Assembly (NCBI GenBank): GCA_902624655.1
Contig: CACNYJ010000001.1
Location: 124,001-188,000 of the forward strand
Source of the DNA: an uncultured Thiothrix sp.
Lineage (GTDB): Bacteria > Pseudomonadota > Gammaproteobacteria > Poriferisulfidales > GCA-002705445
Length of the DNA stretch: 64,000 nucleotides
Direction of reading: 5' to 3'
This document shows, one piece after another, positions 1 through 9,026 of the stretch. Numbering within the stretch: the first letter of the stretch is position 1; each line of letters opens with the position of its first letter. Made by a program: the position numbers and the translations under genes. Below the pieces are notes generated by a model, which saw nothing but the letters and a program-made list of their open reading frames with translations, ran no database searches and was not told the origin of the DNA.

Positions 1-98
1 CTAAGTGTTTCTGGACGTATACCAGTTATTTGGGTTGTTAAACCAATCCTGTAATTCTGCTCAATATTATTCATTTGCCTTTGCTCGTGATTGTTCAT
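1..98 (-). CDS. MerR-family transcriptional regulator, N-terminal fragment (runs off window)
   Basis: Reading the minus strand from the ATG at 98 gives an open frame of 32 codons to the window edge. Its end, YRIGLTTQITGIRPETL, matches the first helix-turn-helix of MerR proteins (pattern IGxxSxxTGIxxxTLRxWERRY), so this is the DNA-binding N-terminus. A second in-frame ATG at 74 could also start it. The effector domain lies outside the window, so family members with B12, metal or other sensor domains cannot be separated. The intergenic region it faces is rich in TGTACA motifs. Confidence 0.7.
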   Translation of the reverse strand, partial: MNNHEQRQMNNIEQNYRIGLTTQITGIRPETL

Positions 99-114
99 GT
101 ATAGAGAATATTTC

Positions 115-278
115 AAATACAAGTAAAAATCAAGTATTATTTATATTTATTTGTACATAACTTGTATTTTTATAAATAATTGTAATATAAGGGACTTTTT
201 CTTTAATTTTTGTATAGATAAATGTGTACATTATTAAAATTTATGCTATATTGTCGTTAAGTTAAATGATTTTGTACA
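115..278. promoter_or_regulatory. Control region with three TGTACA motifs and a long-range inverted repeat
   Basis: TGTACA occurs at 152-157, 225-230 and 273-278, within 127 bases. AAATACAAG (115-123) is repeated in inverted form as CTTGTATTT (161-169). By composition TGTACA is expected about once per 3 kb here, so three copies in one control region are notable. TGTACA-type boxes are known operators of LitR/CarH MerR regulators, and a MerR gene starts at 98. Binding by that protein is an inference. Confidence 0.45.
225..252 (+). promoter_or_regulatory. Possible sigma70 promoter for the small transcript upstream of the ferredoxin gene
   Basis: TGTACA (225-230) as a -35-like element is followed after 16 bases by TATATT (247-252) as a -10-like element. 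A start near 259 would give a transcript of about 77 bases ending at the terminator at 335, or the ferredoxin mRNA by read-through. The -35 coincides with one of the TGTACA motifs, so a bound regulator would block it. The promoter match is moderate. Confidence 0.35.
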
Positions 279-335
279 TCCCCTGGAGCACCTAGCTCCG
301 CACACTTGTAGCCGGTTTTCCGGCTACTTTTTTTT
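259..335 (+). ncRNA. Candidate small RNA or attenuator leader ahead of the ferredoxin gene
   Basis: Two hairpins follow the possible promoter: GGAGC/GCTCC (285-289 with 295-299) and the perfect 8-bp stem GTAGCCGG/CCGGCTAC (308-315 with 320-327, loop TTTT) followed by eight Ts. The second is a textbook intrinsic terminator, ending 41 bases before the ferredoxin ATG. Either a small RNA ends here or the ferredoxin gene is controlled by termination and read-through. I recognise no known RNA family. Confidence 0.4.
308..335 (+). terminator. Rho-independent terminator upstream of the ferredoxin gene
   Basis: An 8-bp perfect GC-rich stem (GTAGCCGG/CCGGCTAC), TTTT loop, then T8. No plus-strand protein gene lies upstream of it in the window, so it must end a non-coding transcript or act as an attenuator. 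Confidence 0.8.
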
Positions 336-376
336 AAGACGGGGATATCGTAACTTACTTTTACAGGAGAATTATT

Positions 377-712
377 ATGTTTGGATTCGGAGATAAAAAT
401 AAAGTTTATAAGGTAACCATTGCTAACACTGGCGAAACATTTGAAGTAAATGGTAAAATTAATCTACTTCAAGCTGCAAAAAATGCTGGAGTTGAATGGC
501 CATGCGAATGCAGAAGTGGTGGCTGCGGAACTTGTAGAGCGGTATTAAAGGAAGGGAAAGTTAAAGAGTTATCTGACTTTGCTTACACATTAGATGGAGA
601 CATGCTAGACCAAGGCTACATTCTCGCTTGTCAATCATCTCTTAAAAGTGACATTGTTGTTGAAGTTGATAAAGATCAAAAAAGTATTCAACAACTTAAA
701 ATGACAGGTTAA
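377..712 (+). CDS. 2Fe-2S plant-type ferredoxin
   Basis: A soluble one-electron carrier of 111 residues. The cluster-binding loop CECRSGGCGTC (about 43-53) gives the Cys-x4-Cys-x2-Cys pattern of [2Fe-2S] ferredoxins, and the fourth cysteine lies in ILACQ near residue 86. AGGAG sits eight bases before the ATG, supporting this start. The gene is monocistronic: its stop overlaps the convergent dihydroorotase gene. Such ferredoxins can supply oxygenases. The window contains an AlkB-type hydroxylase that needs an electron donor, but a link is only a guess. The partner reductase is not evident nearby. Confidence 0.85.
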   Translation: MFGFGDKNKVYKVTIANTGETFEVNGKINLLQAAKNAGVEWPCECRSGGCGTCRAVLKEGKVKELSDFAYTLDGDMLDQGYILACQSSLKSDIVVEVDKDQKSIQQLKMTG

Positions 713-2049
713 TTATTAAATTCTAATTCTAATCCAAACGGGTGTTCTGGGATTTTTCCAGTGTCGGCATCAAAGGCTATATTCCCAGACACTATGGTTT
801 TGTGAATTTTAGTTTTAAATGGAACATCTGAAAATGCTGACCATCCGCACTTATGCATAACAATAGTAGAATCAATTTCACCCTTTTCTAGAAACTCAAC
901 CAAAACTAAATCAGCCCAATACCCTTCACGAATAAAACCCCTTTCTTTAACGTCATAGCATATAGCTGGATTATGGCATGCTTTTTCAATAATTTTCTCT
1001 AAAGTGAAAATGCCATTATGATAAAACTCTAAAACAGCTCTATATGAGTGTTGTATAACAGGCAAGCCTGCTGGTATATCTTCGTATTTTTCAGCTGTTT
1101 TTTCGGATATTAAGTGAGGAGCATGATCTGTCGCGATCACATCTATAACATTATTATTTACAGCATTTATTAGAGCTAATCTATCCTCTTCTTCTTTTAT
1201 AGATGGATTACATTTGATAAAACCTTTTTTTGTTGCATAGTCTTTTTTAGAGTAAAGCATGTGATGAATACATACTTCTGCAGTGATTGATTTATTTTCA
1301 ACATAATTGTTTGAGAAGAAATCTAATTCATCCTTTGTCGTCAAATGAAGAACATGAAGACGAGAGCCAAATTTTTTAGCAAGATCAATTGCTAATGAAG
1401 ATGATTCTATGCAGCATTCTCTACTTCTTATCTCTGTATGCATCTCGAGCGGAATATTATCTCCATACTTTTCTTTTGCAATTTTTAGATTTTTGTCAAT
1501 TAGGGGAGAACTTTCACAATGAGTTGCAATAAGTTTTGGCGCGTGAATGAATATTTGCTCAAGAGATTTAGGATTATCAACTAGCATATTTCCTGTTGAG
1601 GCACCCATGAAAACTTTAATCCCGCAAGCTTTCTTAGTTGTATTTTTAATTTCATCTATATTTTCATTAGTTGCACCAAGATAAAAAGAATAATTAGCAA
1701 ATGATCTGTTTTCCGCAATTTTGAATTTGTTTTCTAAACCTTCGTTTGTAATAATTGGTGGTTTATTATTTGGCATATCCATAAAACTTGTTGTTCCACC
1801 AATTACTGCTGCCAAGGATTCGGATCGAATATCGGCTTTGTCTGTAAGGCCAGGCTCTCTGAAATGTACCTGATCGTCAATCATCCCAGGCAAAATGTAC
1901 TTACCAGCACCATCAATATTTATATCTGCATCTACATGAGATAAATCACTTGATATTTCCTCAATTCTTCCATTTTTTATATAAATATCTGAAACACTTT
2001 GAGAGTTTTCATTGATGATCGTTGCGTTTAAAATTAAAATTGACTTCAT
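709..2049 (-). CDS. pyrC: Dihydroorotase, class I type (pyrimidine biosynthesis)
   Basis: Catalyses ring closure of carbamoyl-aspartate to dihydroorotate in pyrimidine synthesis. The amidohydrolase metal motif reads IDDQVHFREPG, with Gln in place of the first His of the usual DxHxH. This form is typical of dihydroorotases from Bacteroidetes and relatives, not of the short class II PyrC of most Gammaproteobacteria. Later motifs include FMGASTGNML, THCE, HVLHLTTKDE and IATDHAPH. I start the protein at the ATG at 2049 (MKSILILNA), the normal beginning of the fold; the upstream ATG at 2085 would add 12 unlikely residues. It is divergent from cysS. An allantoinase or hydantoinase role is less likely. 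Confidence 0.85.
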   Translation of the reverse strand: MKSILILNATIINENSQSVSDIYIKNGRIEEISSDLSHVDADINIDGAGKYILPGMIDDQVHFREPGLTDKADIRSESLAAVIGGTTSFMDMPNNKPPIITNEGLENKFKIAENRSFANYSFYLGATNENIDEIKNTTKKACGIKVFMGASTGNMLVDNPKSLEQIFIHAPKLIATHCESSPLIDKNLKIAKEKYGDNIPLEMHTEIRSRECCIESSSLAIDLAKKFGSRLHVLHLTTKDELDFFSNNYVENKSITAEVCIHHMLYSKKDYATKKGFIKCNPSIKEEEDRLALINAVNNNVIDVIATDHAPHLISEKTAEKYEDIPAGLPVIQHSYRAVLEFYHNGIFTLEKIIEKACHNPAICYDVKERGFIREGYWADLVLVEFLEKGEIDSTIVMHKCGWSAFSDVPFKTKIHKTIVSGNIAFDADTGKIPEHPFGLELEFNN

Positions 2050-2091
2050 TGTTTTCAAATAATTTAAAAGTGTATAATAAGACAATTTATT

Positions 2092-3414
2092 ATGAATTTG
2101 AAAATATATAATACCTTATCCAAAGAAAAAGAGCTATTCATACCTCTAGATAAAAATCTAATAAAAATGTATGTCTGTGGTCCTACGGTTTACAACTATG
2201 CGCATATCGGAAATGCAAGACCAGCTATAGTATTTGACGTTTTTTTCCGATTATTAAAAAGTATCTATCCAAAAGTTCTTTACGTGAGGAATATTACAGA
2301 CGTTGACGATAAAATTAATAATGCTGCAAAAGAACTCAACGAACCAATTTCAAGCATAACAAATAAGTATACAGACATATATCATCAGGATATGGACAGT
2401 CTTTTTGTTTTAAGGCCAGATATTGAACCAAAAGTAACTGAGAACATAGAGCATATAATTTTAATGATTCAGAAAATTTTAGATAATGGATACGCCTATG
2501 AAAACGAGAAACATGTTTTATTTGACGTAACCTCTTTTAATGACTATGGAAAATTATCAAAACGTAATAAGGAAGAAATGTTATCCGGGGCAAGAGTAGA
2601 GGTCGCAAGTTATAAGAAGTATCCAGGTGATTTTGTTCTTTGGAAACCATCGGAAAACGATGACCCTGGTTGGGATAGTCCATGGGGATATGGCAGACCA
2701 GGATGGCATATTGAATGTTCAGCAATGGTTGATAAATTTTTAGGACAGGAAATAGATATCCATGGGGGAGGACAAGATTTAATTTTTCCGCATCATGAAA
2801 ATGAAATTGCGCAAAGTTGTTGTGCCAATAAAAATACAAAATATGCTAAATACTGGATTCATAACGCTTATTTGAAAATGGAAGGAGAAAAAATGTCAAA
2901 ATCTCTTGGCAATATAATATCTATAAAGGAATTATTAGATAATTACGACGGAGAGGTTATAAGACTTGCACTCATGAGTACCCATTATAGAAAACCTATA
3001 AATTTTGGGGAAAGTTTATTAGAGCAATCAAAAAATATTTTAAATAAACTTTATAAAAATTTAGAATACGATTCAAATGATGACACTATTTCTAAGGATG
3101 TTTTAAGCCCACTACTAGACGATTTAAATACGCCATTGGCAATTTCAAATTTGCAGAAGATAAAATGCTCAAAAACACTTTTAAACAGCGCAAACATTTT
3201 AGGGCTTCTTAATAGATCAAAAGATGAGTGGTTCTCTTTGAACGAAAATCTCTCTATATCTGAGGAAGATATAAAATCACTTATAAAAGAAAGAGATGAA
3301 GCGAGAAAATCAAGCGATTTCAAGAGAGCTGACGAAATTAGAGAGAAATTAGATAAAAATAATGTAGTATTAGAGGATGTTAAAGGTAAGACAACTTGGC
3401 GAGCAAAAAAATGA
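2092..3414 (+). CDS. cysS: Cysteinyl-tRNA synthetase
   Basis: Charges tRNA-Cys in the cytoplasm. This class I synthetase has the zinc cysteine in [16 protein letters not shown] (C29), the HIGH-type signature HIGN (38-41), further zinc-site residues in GWHIECSAM and [15 protein letters not shown], and the KMSKS loop near residue 266 ([10 protein letters not shown]). At 440 residues it is slightly shorter than the E. coli enzyme (461) but complete. Its stop codon overlaps the start of hisI (ATGA), suggesting translational coupling. Confidence 0.95.
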   Translation: MNLKIYNTLSKEKELFIPLDKNLIKMYVCGPTVYNYAHIGNARPAIVFDVFFRLLKSIYPKVLYVRNITDVDDKINNAAKELNEPISSITNKYTDIYHQDMDSLFVLRPDIEPKVTENIEHIILMIQKILDNGYAYENEKHVLFDVTSFNDYGKLSKRNKEEMLSGARVEVASYKKYPGDFVLWKPSENDDPGWDSPWGYGRPGWHIECSAMVDKFLGQEIDIHGGGQDLIFPHHENEIAQSCCANKNTKYAKYWIHNAYLKMEGEKMSKSLGNIISIKELLDNYDGEVIRLALMSTHYRKPINFGESLLEQSKNILNKLYKNLEYDSNDDTISKDVLSPLLDDLNTPLAISNLQKIKCSKTLLNSANILGLLNRSKDEWFSLNENLSISEEDIKSLIKERDEARKSSDFKRADEIREKLDKNNVVLEDVKGKTTWRAKK

Positions 3415-3884
3415 CAGATATTTTTAAAGAGAGAAAAACAGTAGAACAAGTAGAAGAGAGTAGTGAGCTAGCTCCTAAATTTGATGAAAATGGTCTTATG
3501 CCAGTGGTTACGACAGATGCGAACACTGGGGATGTACTGATGATGGGATATCAGAATGAAGAAGCTCTTAAAAAAACCATTGAAACTGGTGAGGCTCATT
3601 ACTGGAGTAGAAGCAGAAAATGCCTGTGGCATAAAGGTGCCACAAGTGGATTAATTCAAAAAGTAAAAGACATACGTATTGATGATGATCAAGACTCAAT
3701 ATGGTTAAAGGTTGAGTTGAAGGGCTTGGAGGCAAGTTGCCACGTTGGATATAAGTCATGTTTTTACAGAAGCATACCAGTTGGAAATATTAAACAAGAT
3801 ATTGAGCTTAAGTTTAAAGAAGACGAAAAAACTTTTGATCCAAATGAAGTCTATGGGGATGCGCCAAACCCGACAAAACTATAG
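3411..3884 (+). CDS. hisI: Phosphoribosyl-AMP cyclohydrolase
   Basis: Opens the adenine ring of phosphoribosyl-AMP in histidine biosynthesis. Conserved blocks are [38 protein letters not shown] and the zinc-binding end [11 protein letters not shown]. It is monofunctional: no HisE domain follows. I use the ATG at 3411, which overlaps the cysS stop in ATGA; an ATG at 3396 would only add five residues inside cysS. An N-terminal extension of about 25 acidic residues precedes the core. No other his gene is in the window, so it stands apart from a his operon. Confidence 0.93.
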   Translation: MTDIFKERKTVEQVEESSELAPKFDENGLMPVVTTDANTGDVLMMGYQNEEALKKTIETGEAHYWSRSRKCLWHKGATSGLIQKVKDIRIDDDQDSIWLKVELKGLEASCHVGYKSCFYRSIPVGNIKQDIELKFKEDEKTFDPNEVYGDAPNPTKL

Positions 3885-3893
3885 TCTTTTATC

Positions 3894-5387
3894 ATGGAGC
3901 ATATTTATAAATCTTTACTCGATACTCTTAACTCTGGCTTTAAAACAAAAATAATAGAAGATAGCCTTGGTAATTCAATTTCAAATTTAGGATTAGTATA
4001 TAAGTCGATAGTACTTGGGTTAATCTTAAAGCAAATGATTGGTAATGATGAATCTAAACCAATCGGCCTGATAATGCCAAATTCAGTTCCAACTATAATT
4101 GTTTTTTTTGCGATTCAATTTTTAAATAGAAGTATAGCTGTTATCAATTTCACTTCTGGAATAAAGAATATTTTATCAAGTATAAAAAATACAGATATAA
4201 AATTTATAATTACTTCTAGAAAATTTATAAATAAAGCAAACATGCAGCATGAAATTGAAAGAATTAATAAGAGTCATTGTAATATAATCTATCTAGAGGA
4301 TGTTCGAAAAAGTTTATCTTTAAGAATTAAAATTTCTTCTTTTCTCACTTTTTTATCATTAATTATAAATAAAAAAAAATTTAGTTCTGATAAATTAGCA
4401 GTTATTCTTTATACATCAGGAACAGAAAGTGAGCCAAAGGGAGTAGGCCTATCTCATAAAAACTTGTTTGCAAATAGGATGCAGGTTTTAAAAACTTTAA
4501 AAGTTAATAAAAGCGATAAATTTTTTACATGCTTACCTTTTTTTCATTCTTTTGGACTCGGTATTGGTACTTTGTTGCCGATTCTTTCAGGCTGTAAGGT
4601 ATTTTTATATCCCACGCCTTTGCACTTTCAAACTATTCCAAAAATATTAGAGGAAAGCAAAGCATCTGTCTTTTTTTCAACAGATACATTTTTAAAAAAA
4701 TACCTTCCTTATGTCAGCAAGTCTACATTTTCAAATATTAGATACTTAATAGCTGGGGCAGAGAAAGTCGATGAAACTACATATGAAAAATACGAAAGTT
4801 TTAATATTAAAATTTTTGAGGGTTACGGAGTTACTGAGGCCTCACCAGCAATTTCAGTCAATACTTATGAAAATCATAAGATAGGTTCAGTTGGTAAAAT
4901 TATGCCTGGAATTGATTATAAGATAGAAAAAATTGAAGGTTACGATAAGGGTGGCCTTCTATACATAAAGGGTGAAAACGTAATTAATAGATATTTTGGT
5001 ATGTCTGAGAAATTTGATTGGTATAATACAGGAGACGTAGTTTATATTGATAAGGAAGATTATTTATTTATACTTGGCCGACTTAAAAGATTTGCAAAAA
5101 TTGCTGGGGAAATGATTTCTTTAGGACTTGTGGAAAGCTTTCCAAAAAAACTTTGGCCTGAAAACAACAGCATCGTATGTTCAATTAAGGACCAGCAAAA
5201 GGGAGAATCACTTCTTTTGATTACAGATAAAATCGACGCAAACTTAAAAAATTTAGCTGATTTTATAAAAAAATCTGGTCTATCAAATTTATACATTCCA
5301 AAAAAAATAAAAATAGTAAAAGAACTTCCGATATTAGGAAGCGGTAAGATAGATTACAGAAAAATTCAAGACATCGCTGAGGACTAA
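3894..5387 (+). CDS. Stand-alone Aas-type acyl-ACP/acyl-CoA synthetase (AMP-binding enzyme)
   Basis: A 497-residue member of the adenylate-forming family. The P-loop is YTSGTESEPKGVGLSHKN and later motifs are FEGYGVTEASPAISVN, YNTGDVVYID and GRLKRFAKIAGEMISLG. The phrases GVTEASPAISVN and KIAGEMISLG are characteristic of the synthetase half of Aas (2-acylglycerophosphoethanolamine acyltransferase/acyl-ACP synthetase). The N-terminal PlsC acyltransferase half and any LplT-type transporter are missing, so it probably only activates fatty acids. The catalytic lysine is in GSGKIDYRKI near the C-terminus. Its stop overlaps the convergent alr gene. Confidence 0.75.
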   Translation: MEHIYKSLLDTLNSGFKTKIIEDSLGNSISNLGLVYKSIVLGLILKQMIGNDESKPIGLIMPNSVPTIIVFFAIQFLNRSIAVINFTSGIKNILSSIKNTDIKFIITSRKFINKANMQHEIERINKSHCNIIYLEDVRKSLSLRIKISSFLTFLSLIINKKKFSSDKLAVILYTSGTESEPKGVGLSHKNLFANRMQVLKTLKVNKSDKFFTCLPFFHSFGLGIGTLLPILSGCKVFLYPTPLHFQTIPKILEESKASVFFSTDTFLKKYLPYVSKSTFSNIRYLIAGAEKVDETTYEKYESFNIKIFEGYGVTEASPAISVNTYENHKIGSVGKIMPGIDYKIEKIEGYDKGGLLYIKGENVINRYFGMSEKFDWYNTGDVVYIDKEDYLFILGRLKRFAKIAGEMISLGLVESFPKKLWPENNSIVCSIKDQQKGESLLLITDKIDANLKNLADFIKKSGLSNLYIPKKIKIVKELPILGSGKIDYRKIQDIAED

Positions 5388-6448
5388 ATATATTCTTTTT
5401 TTAGTCTATTACCTAACGAACACATTAATTCATACGGAATAGTGTTTATTGAATCCGACACGTCCTTGATACTTATATTATTTCCCCATAATTCAAAATC
5501 GGCGCCTAACTCTATTTCCTTATTTCCGATATCTACAGTCAATATGTCCATTGAAACTCTACCAACAATATTAAAAAAATTATTTCTATAAAAAACTTTC
5601 CCAACATTACTTAGACTTCTTGAAAAACCGTCACCATAACCAATTCCTAAAGAAGCAATTCTAGTATCTTTTGTAAAATGGTATGTATGACCATAACCAA
5701 TTTTTTCCCCTTTTTTACATTCCTTAATAGATATAACTGGAGCTGTCAATGTCATTGTAGGCTTGATTTTAATTTTTTCATTGTTACTACAAGGGCTTAC
5801 CCCATACAACATAATTCCTGGTCGAATCCATTCGCTTATATTATTAAAATTTTTCCAATACTTTATAATTCCAGCAGAATTTAAAATACTTAGCTCAGCG
5901 TTTGTTTCTTTAACGATATTCTCGAAAGTCTTGATTTGATTATTTGAGAAGTTATCATCATCTTCGTCAGCACATGCCAAATGAGTCATTATACCAAAAG
6001 GGTGTTTTATCTTTTTACCAATTTGCTCAATAATTTTAGGTAAATCAATATTCTTGAAGCCTAATCTATTCATTCCCGTATCAATTTTAATCCATAGACT
6101 AAGAGGTAAATCAAAGGAAGTTTCATTTATAATACGAATTTGTTCGGGGCAATGAACTACTGGTCGAATATTATTTTGTGAACAATAAATGCTCTCATCT
6201 TTATTTGAAAAACCCTGAAGACAAACAATTTCTTTTTTAACTTTATTTTCTCGAAGATAAATAGCTTCTTCAATTGTTGCAACTGCAAATGCATCAGAAC
6301 CATCTAGAGCTGAAGCAACTTCTAAAATTCCATGTCCGTATCCATTTGATTTTATAACAGACATTATTTTTGAATTTCTAGCGTATTTTTTAATTTCAGA
6401 TAAGTTATGAACTAAATTATTTTTGCTAACTATAATACTTCCATTCAT
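5384..6448 (-). CDS. alr: Alanine racemase
   Basis: PLP enzyme that makes D-alanine for peptidoglycan. The cofactor lysine is K33 in VIKSNGYGHG. The second catalytic tyrosine lies in GIGYGDGFSRSLS, and PGIMLYG, RVSMDILTVD and CSLGNR are also typical. Length (354) is normal. It follows dnaB with a 4-base overlap, the usual gammaproteobacterial dnaB-alr order. Confidence 0.95.
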   Translation of the reverse strand: MNGSIIVSKNNLVHNLSEIKKYARNSKIMSVIKSNGYGHGILEVASALDGSDAFAVATIEEAIYLRENKVKKEIVCLQGFSNKDESIYCSQNNIRPVVHCPEQIRIINETSFDLPLSLWIKIDTGMNRLGFKNIDLPKIIEQIGKKIKHPFGIMTHLACADEDDDNFSNNQIKTFENIVKETNAELSILNSAGIIKYWKNFNNISEWIRPGIMLYGVSPCSNNEKIKIKPTMTLTAPVISIKECKKGEKIGYGHTYHFTKDTRIASLGIGYGDGFSRSLSNVGKVFYRNNFFNIVGRVSMDILTVDIGNKEIELGADFELWGNNISIKDVSDSINTIPYELMCSLGNRLKKEYI

Positions 6449-7812
6449 TTAAGTTCCTCTGAGGAAGAATATATATCTGGTGTGTAATTATCAAACCTTG
6501 TACATTTATCAACAAAGGTTAAGACCATATCGAATGTTGGGCCATTTCTTTGTTTTCTTACCAAAATTTCTGCCTTACCTTTATCAGGAGAGTCGGGGTT
6601 GTATTGTTCATCTCTATAAATAAATGCAATTAGATCTGCATCTTGTTCAATTGCACCTGACTCTCTTAGGTCAGACATTATAGGCCTTTTATCAGTCCTA
6701 TTCTCAACTGCTCTATTCAATTGAGATAAAGCTATAACAGGAACGTCTAATTCCCTCGCTAAAGCTTTTAGAGATCTTGATATTTCTGAAAGCTCAGTTG
6801 CTCTATTTTCAACATTATTATTAAAACGCATTAGTTGCATGTAATCTATTACTATCAGATCTAAAGCTCCTTTTTCACGTTTCAACCTCCTTGCTCTTGC
6901 GCGAATATCTAATGGAGTAAGAGCAGCTGTATCATCAATAAATATATTTGCTTTGGAAAGAATCGCAACCGCATTAGTTAGTCTTGGCATGTCGTCATCT
7001 GTTAGATTACCGTTTCTTAGCCTTTGTTGATTAACTCTACCTACTGAAGCTAATAGTCTCATTGATAATTGATTACCAGGCATTTCCATACTAAAAATTG
7101 CAGTTATTGCTTCATTTTTAATTGAAGCATATTCTGCAATATTCATGGCAAAGCTAGTTTTCCCCATGGATGGTCGCCCTGCCACAATAATTAAGTCACC
7201 TTTTTGTAAACCTGTGGTTTTTTGGTCAAATTTGCTAAACCCAGTAGGAACTCCGGTAATTCCACCCTTAGTATCTTGAAGCTTTTCAATAGTTTGCATC
7301 GATTCCCCACATAACTCACTCAAAGCTTTAAAACCAGTTTTAGACTTTAAAGATTCATCTGTAATTCTAAATATTTTTTGTTCAGCTTCATCTAAAAGTG
7401 TCTTACTATCAATTGAACCATCGTGTGATTTCTCGATTAAATTATTACTAACATTAATCAATTGTCTAATTATTGATTGTTCTCGAACAATATTGGCATA
7501 TGAAGTAATGTTGGCAGCAGAAGGAGTTTCGCTTATTATTTCTTTTAAATATTCATGAAATGAAGCATCGTTATTTATATTTACTTTTTCATTAATTGTT
7601 ACAAGATCAAATGGGATACTGTTGTTTGAGAATTCAACAATGCAAGAAAATATCTTTCTATTTAATTCGTTATAAAAATCATCGACTTGTAATATATCAG
7701 CGATTTTATACCAAGATTCGTTATCAAGTATTATCCCACCAAGAACTGCTCTTTCAGCTTCAATGGAACTTCGGGCTTCTTTAAGATCCTGAAATTTAAG
7801 GCTTTTACTCAT
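6445..7812 (-). CDS. dnaB: Replicative DNA helicase DnaB
   Basis: Hexameric helicase that unwinds DNA at the replication fork. The N-terminal primase-interaction domain begins at EAERAVLGGIILD. The RecA-type motor has Walker A GRPSMGKTSFAMN, Walker B LIVIDYMQLM, then VIALSQLNRAVE and SDLRESGAIEQDAD. No intein interrupts it. I start at the ATG at 7812; a TTG at 7824 would add four residues. It lies downstream of rplI and overlaps alr. Confidence 0.95.
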   Translation of the reverse strand: MSKSLKFQDLKEARSSIEAERAVLGGIILDNESWYKIADILQVDDFYNELNRKIFSCIVEFSNNSIPFDLVTINEKVNINNDASFHEYLKEIISETPSAANITSYANIVREQSIIRQLINVSNNLIEKSHDGSIDSKTLLDEAEQKIFRITDESLKSKTGFKALSELCGESMQTIEKLQDTKGGITGVPTGFSKFDQKTTGLQKGDLIIVAGRPSMGKTSFAMNIAEYASIKNEAITAIFSMEMPGNQLSMRLLASVGRVNQQRLRNGNLTDDDMPRLTNAVAILSKANIFIDDTAALTPLDIRARARRLKREKGALDLIVIDYMQLMRFNNNVENRATELSEISRSLKALARELDVPVIALSQLNRAVENRTDKRPIMSDLRESGAIEQDADLIAFIYRDEQYNPDSPDKGKAEILVRKQRNGPTFDMVLTFVDKCTRFDNYTPDIYSSSEELK

Positions 7813-7849
7813 TTTTGTAACCAAGCTTTATTGTTTTACTTTTATATTA

Positions 7850-8305
7850 TCAGCTTTGATTATTTGTTTCGACAACTAGATTTATTCTTGCATCTATTTC
7901 AATTCCTAGGTGTATATCGATTGGATATTCGCCTACTTTTTTGATTGGGCCTTCAGGCATTCTTATCTCCTTTCGAGATACCTCATGTCCATTATCTATT
8001 AGCTGTTTCTCAATTTCGTATGTCCCTATAGACCCAAATAGCATTCCCTCATCATTTGCTTCGACTAATATTTTTAATTCAACTCCGTCAAGCTTACTTT
8101 TACGTTCTTTTGCAATTTTCAGATTCTCTGCAGCAATTTTTTCAAATTCAGCCTTTTGCTCTTCGAATTCTTTTAAGTTCTCCGCGGTCGCATATTTTGC
8201 TTTTGCCTTTGGTATTAAATGATTTCTAGCATAGCCTGGCTTAACATTAACTTTATCCCCTAAGTCACCTAAATTTTCAATTTTTTCTAATAAGATTACT
8301 TCCAT
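7850..8305 (-). CDS. rplI: 50S ribosomal protein L9
   Basis: Binds 23S rRNA near the L1 stalk. The N-terminal lobe (MEVILLEKIENLGDLGDKVNVKPGYARNHLIP) matches the L9 signature, followed by the long charged connecting helix and the C-terminal lobe. The 151-residue length is normal. It is third in the rpsF-rpsR-rplI operon, 12 bases after rpsR. Confidence 0.96.
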   Translation of the reverse strand: MEVILLEKIENLGDLGDKVNVKPGYARNHLIPKAKAKYATAENLKEFEEQKAEFEKIAAENLKIAKERKSKLDGVELKILVEANDEGMLFGSIGTYEIEKQLIDNGHEVSRKEIRMPEGPIKKVGEYPIDIHLGIEIDARINLVVETNNQS

Positions 8306-8317
8306 AGTACTTTCTCA

Positions 8318-8542
8318 TTAATGATTGTCAGAATAAGGTATTAATGCAAGATACCTTGCTCTTTTTACTGCCGTCGATATCTGCCTTTGGTATTTTGCTT
8401 TTGTACCTGTAATTCTGCTTGGCAAGATTTTCCCAGTCTCAGTAATATATTCTTTTAATAATTCAAGATCTTTATAGTCTATTTCTTTGATCCCCTCTTT
8501 TGTGAATCTACAAAATTTTTGTTTTTTAAAATATCTAGACAC
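8318..8542 (-). CDS. rpsR: 30S ribosomal protein S18
   Basis: Pairs with S6 on the platform of the small subunit. The protein has 74 residues; the core [24 protein letters not shown]-type segment is present (here [10 protein letters not shown] and [10 protein letters not shown]), as is the basic end [14 protein letters not shown]. It overlaps the end of rpsF by eight bases. The priB gene found between rpsF and rpsR in enteric bacteria is absent. Confidence 0.96.
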   Translation of the reverse strand: MSRYFKKQKFCRFTKEGIKEIDYKDLELLKEYITETGKILPSRITGTKAKYQRQISTAVKRARYLALIPYSDNH

Positions 8543-8942
8543 TTTCTACTCCGCTTTCTCCAAACGATTCCTCATCTCTTATACTCTCAGTTTGAGTATT
8601 ATTATTATCGTCTTTTTTATCGTTATCTCCAGTTAAGATTGATGATTTTTCAGTAATTGCATTTTTTCTTTTTAATACCATATTTCTTAAAACCGCATCA
8701 TTAAATTTAAAATTTGAGGATAGCTCTTCAATAACTTCTTTACCACATTCAATATTCATTAAAATGTAATGAGCTTTGTGAATTTTATTTATTGGGTAAG
8801 CTAATTGTCTTCTTCCCCAATCTTCTTCTCTATGAATTTTTCCACCACCAGATGTGATAATACCGGCGTATTTCTTAACCATTGCTGGAACTTGATCGCT
8901 TTGATCAGGATGAACTAAAAAAACTACTTCGTAATGTCTCAT
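8535..8942 (-). CDS. rpsF: 30S ribosomal protein S6
   Basis: Begins [19 protein letters not shown] and contains [19 protein letters not shown], both typical of S6. The C-terminus from about residue 103 is an acidic, Asn- and Asp-rich tail, like the acidic tail that is polyglutamylated in E. coli S6; whether it is modified here is unknown. First gene of the ribosomal operon, with an 84-base leader after rlmB in which I see no convincing S6:S18 regulatory hairpin. Confidence 0.95.
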   Translation of the reverse strand: MRHYEVVFLVHPDQSDQVPAMVKKYAGIITSGGGKIHREEDWGRRQLAYPINKIHKAHYILMNIECGKEVIEELSSNFKFNDAVLRNMVLKRKNAITEKSSILTGDNDKKDDNNNTQTESIRDEESFGESGVESV

Positions 8943-9026
8943 ATTTTCCTTTTGGGTTATTGTCTCTTAAATATTCTAAGTAGATCAAGGAGAATGTATA
9001 TTACATAATGCTATCAAATACTGCAA

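Noticed and set aside
3051-3449. 132-codon minus-strand open frame across the end of cysS
   Set aside because: Ser/Phe/Leu-rich frame opposite AT-rich cysS codons, overlapping both cysS and hisI; not a gene.
8943-9026. S6:S18 autoregulatory leader hairpin before rpsF
   Set aside because: I could not see the conserved bulged stem; the leader is short and AT-rich.
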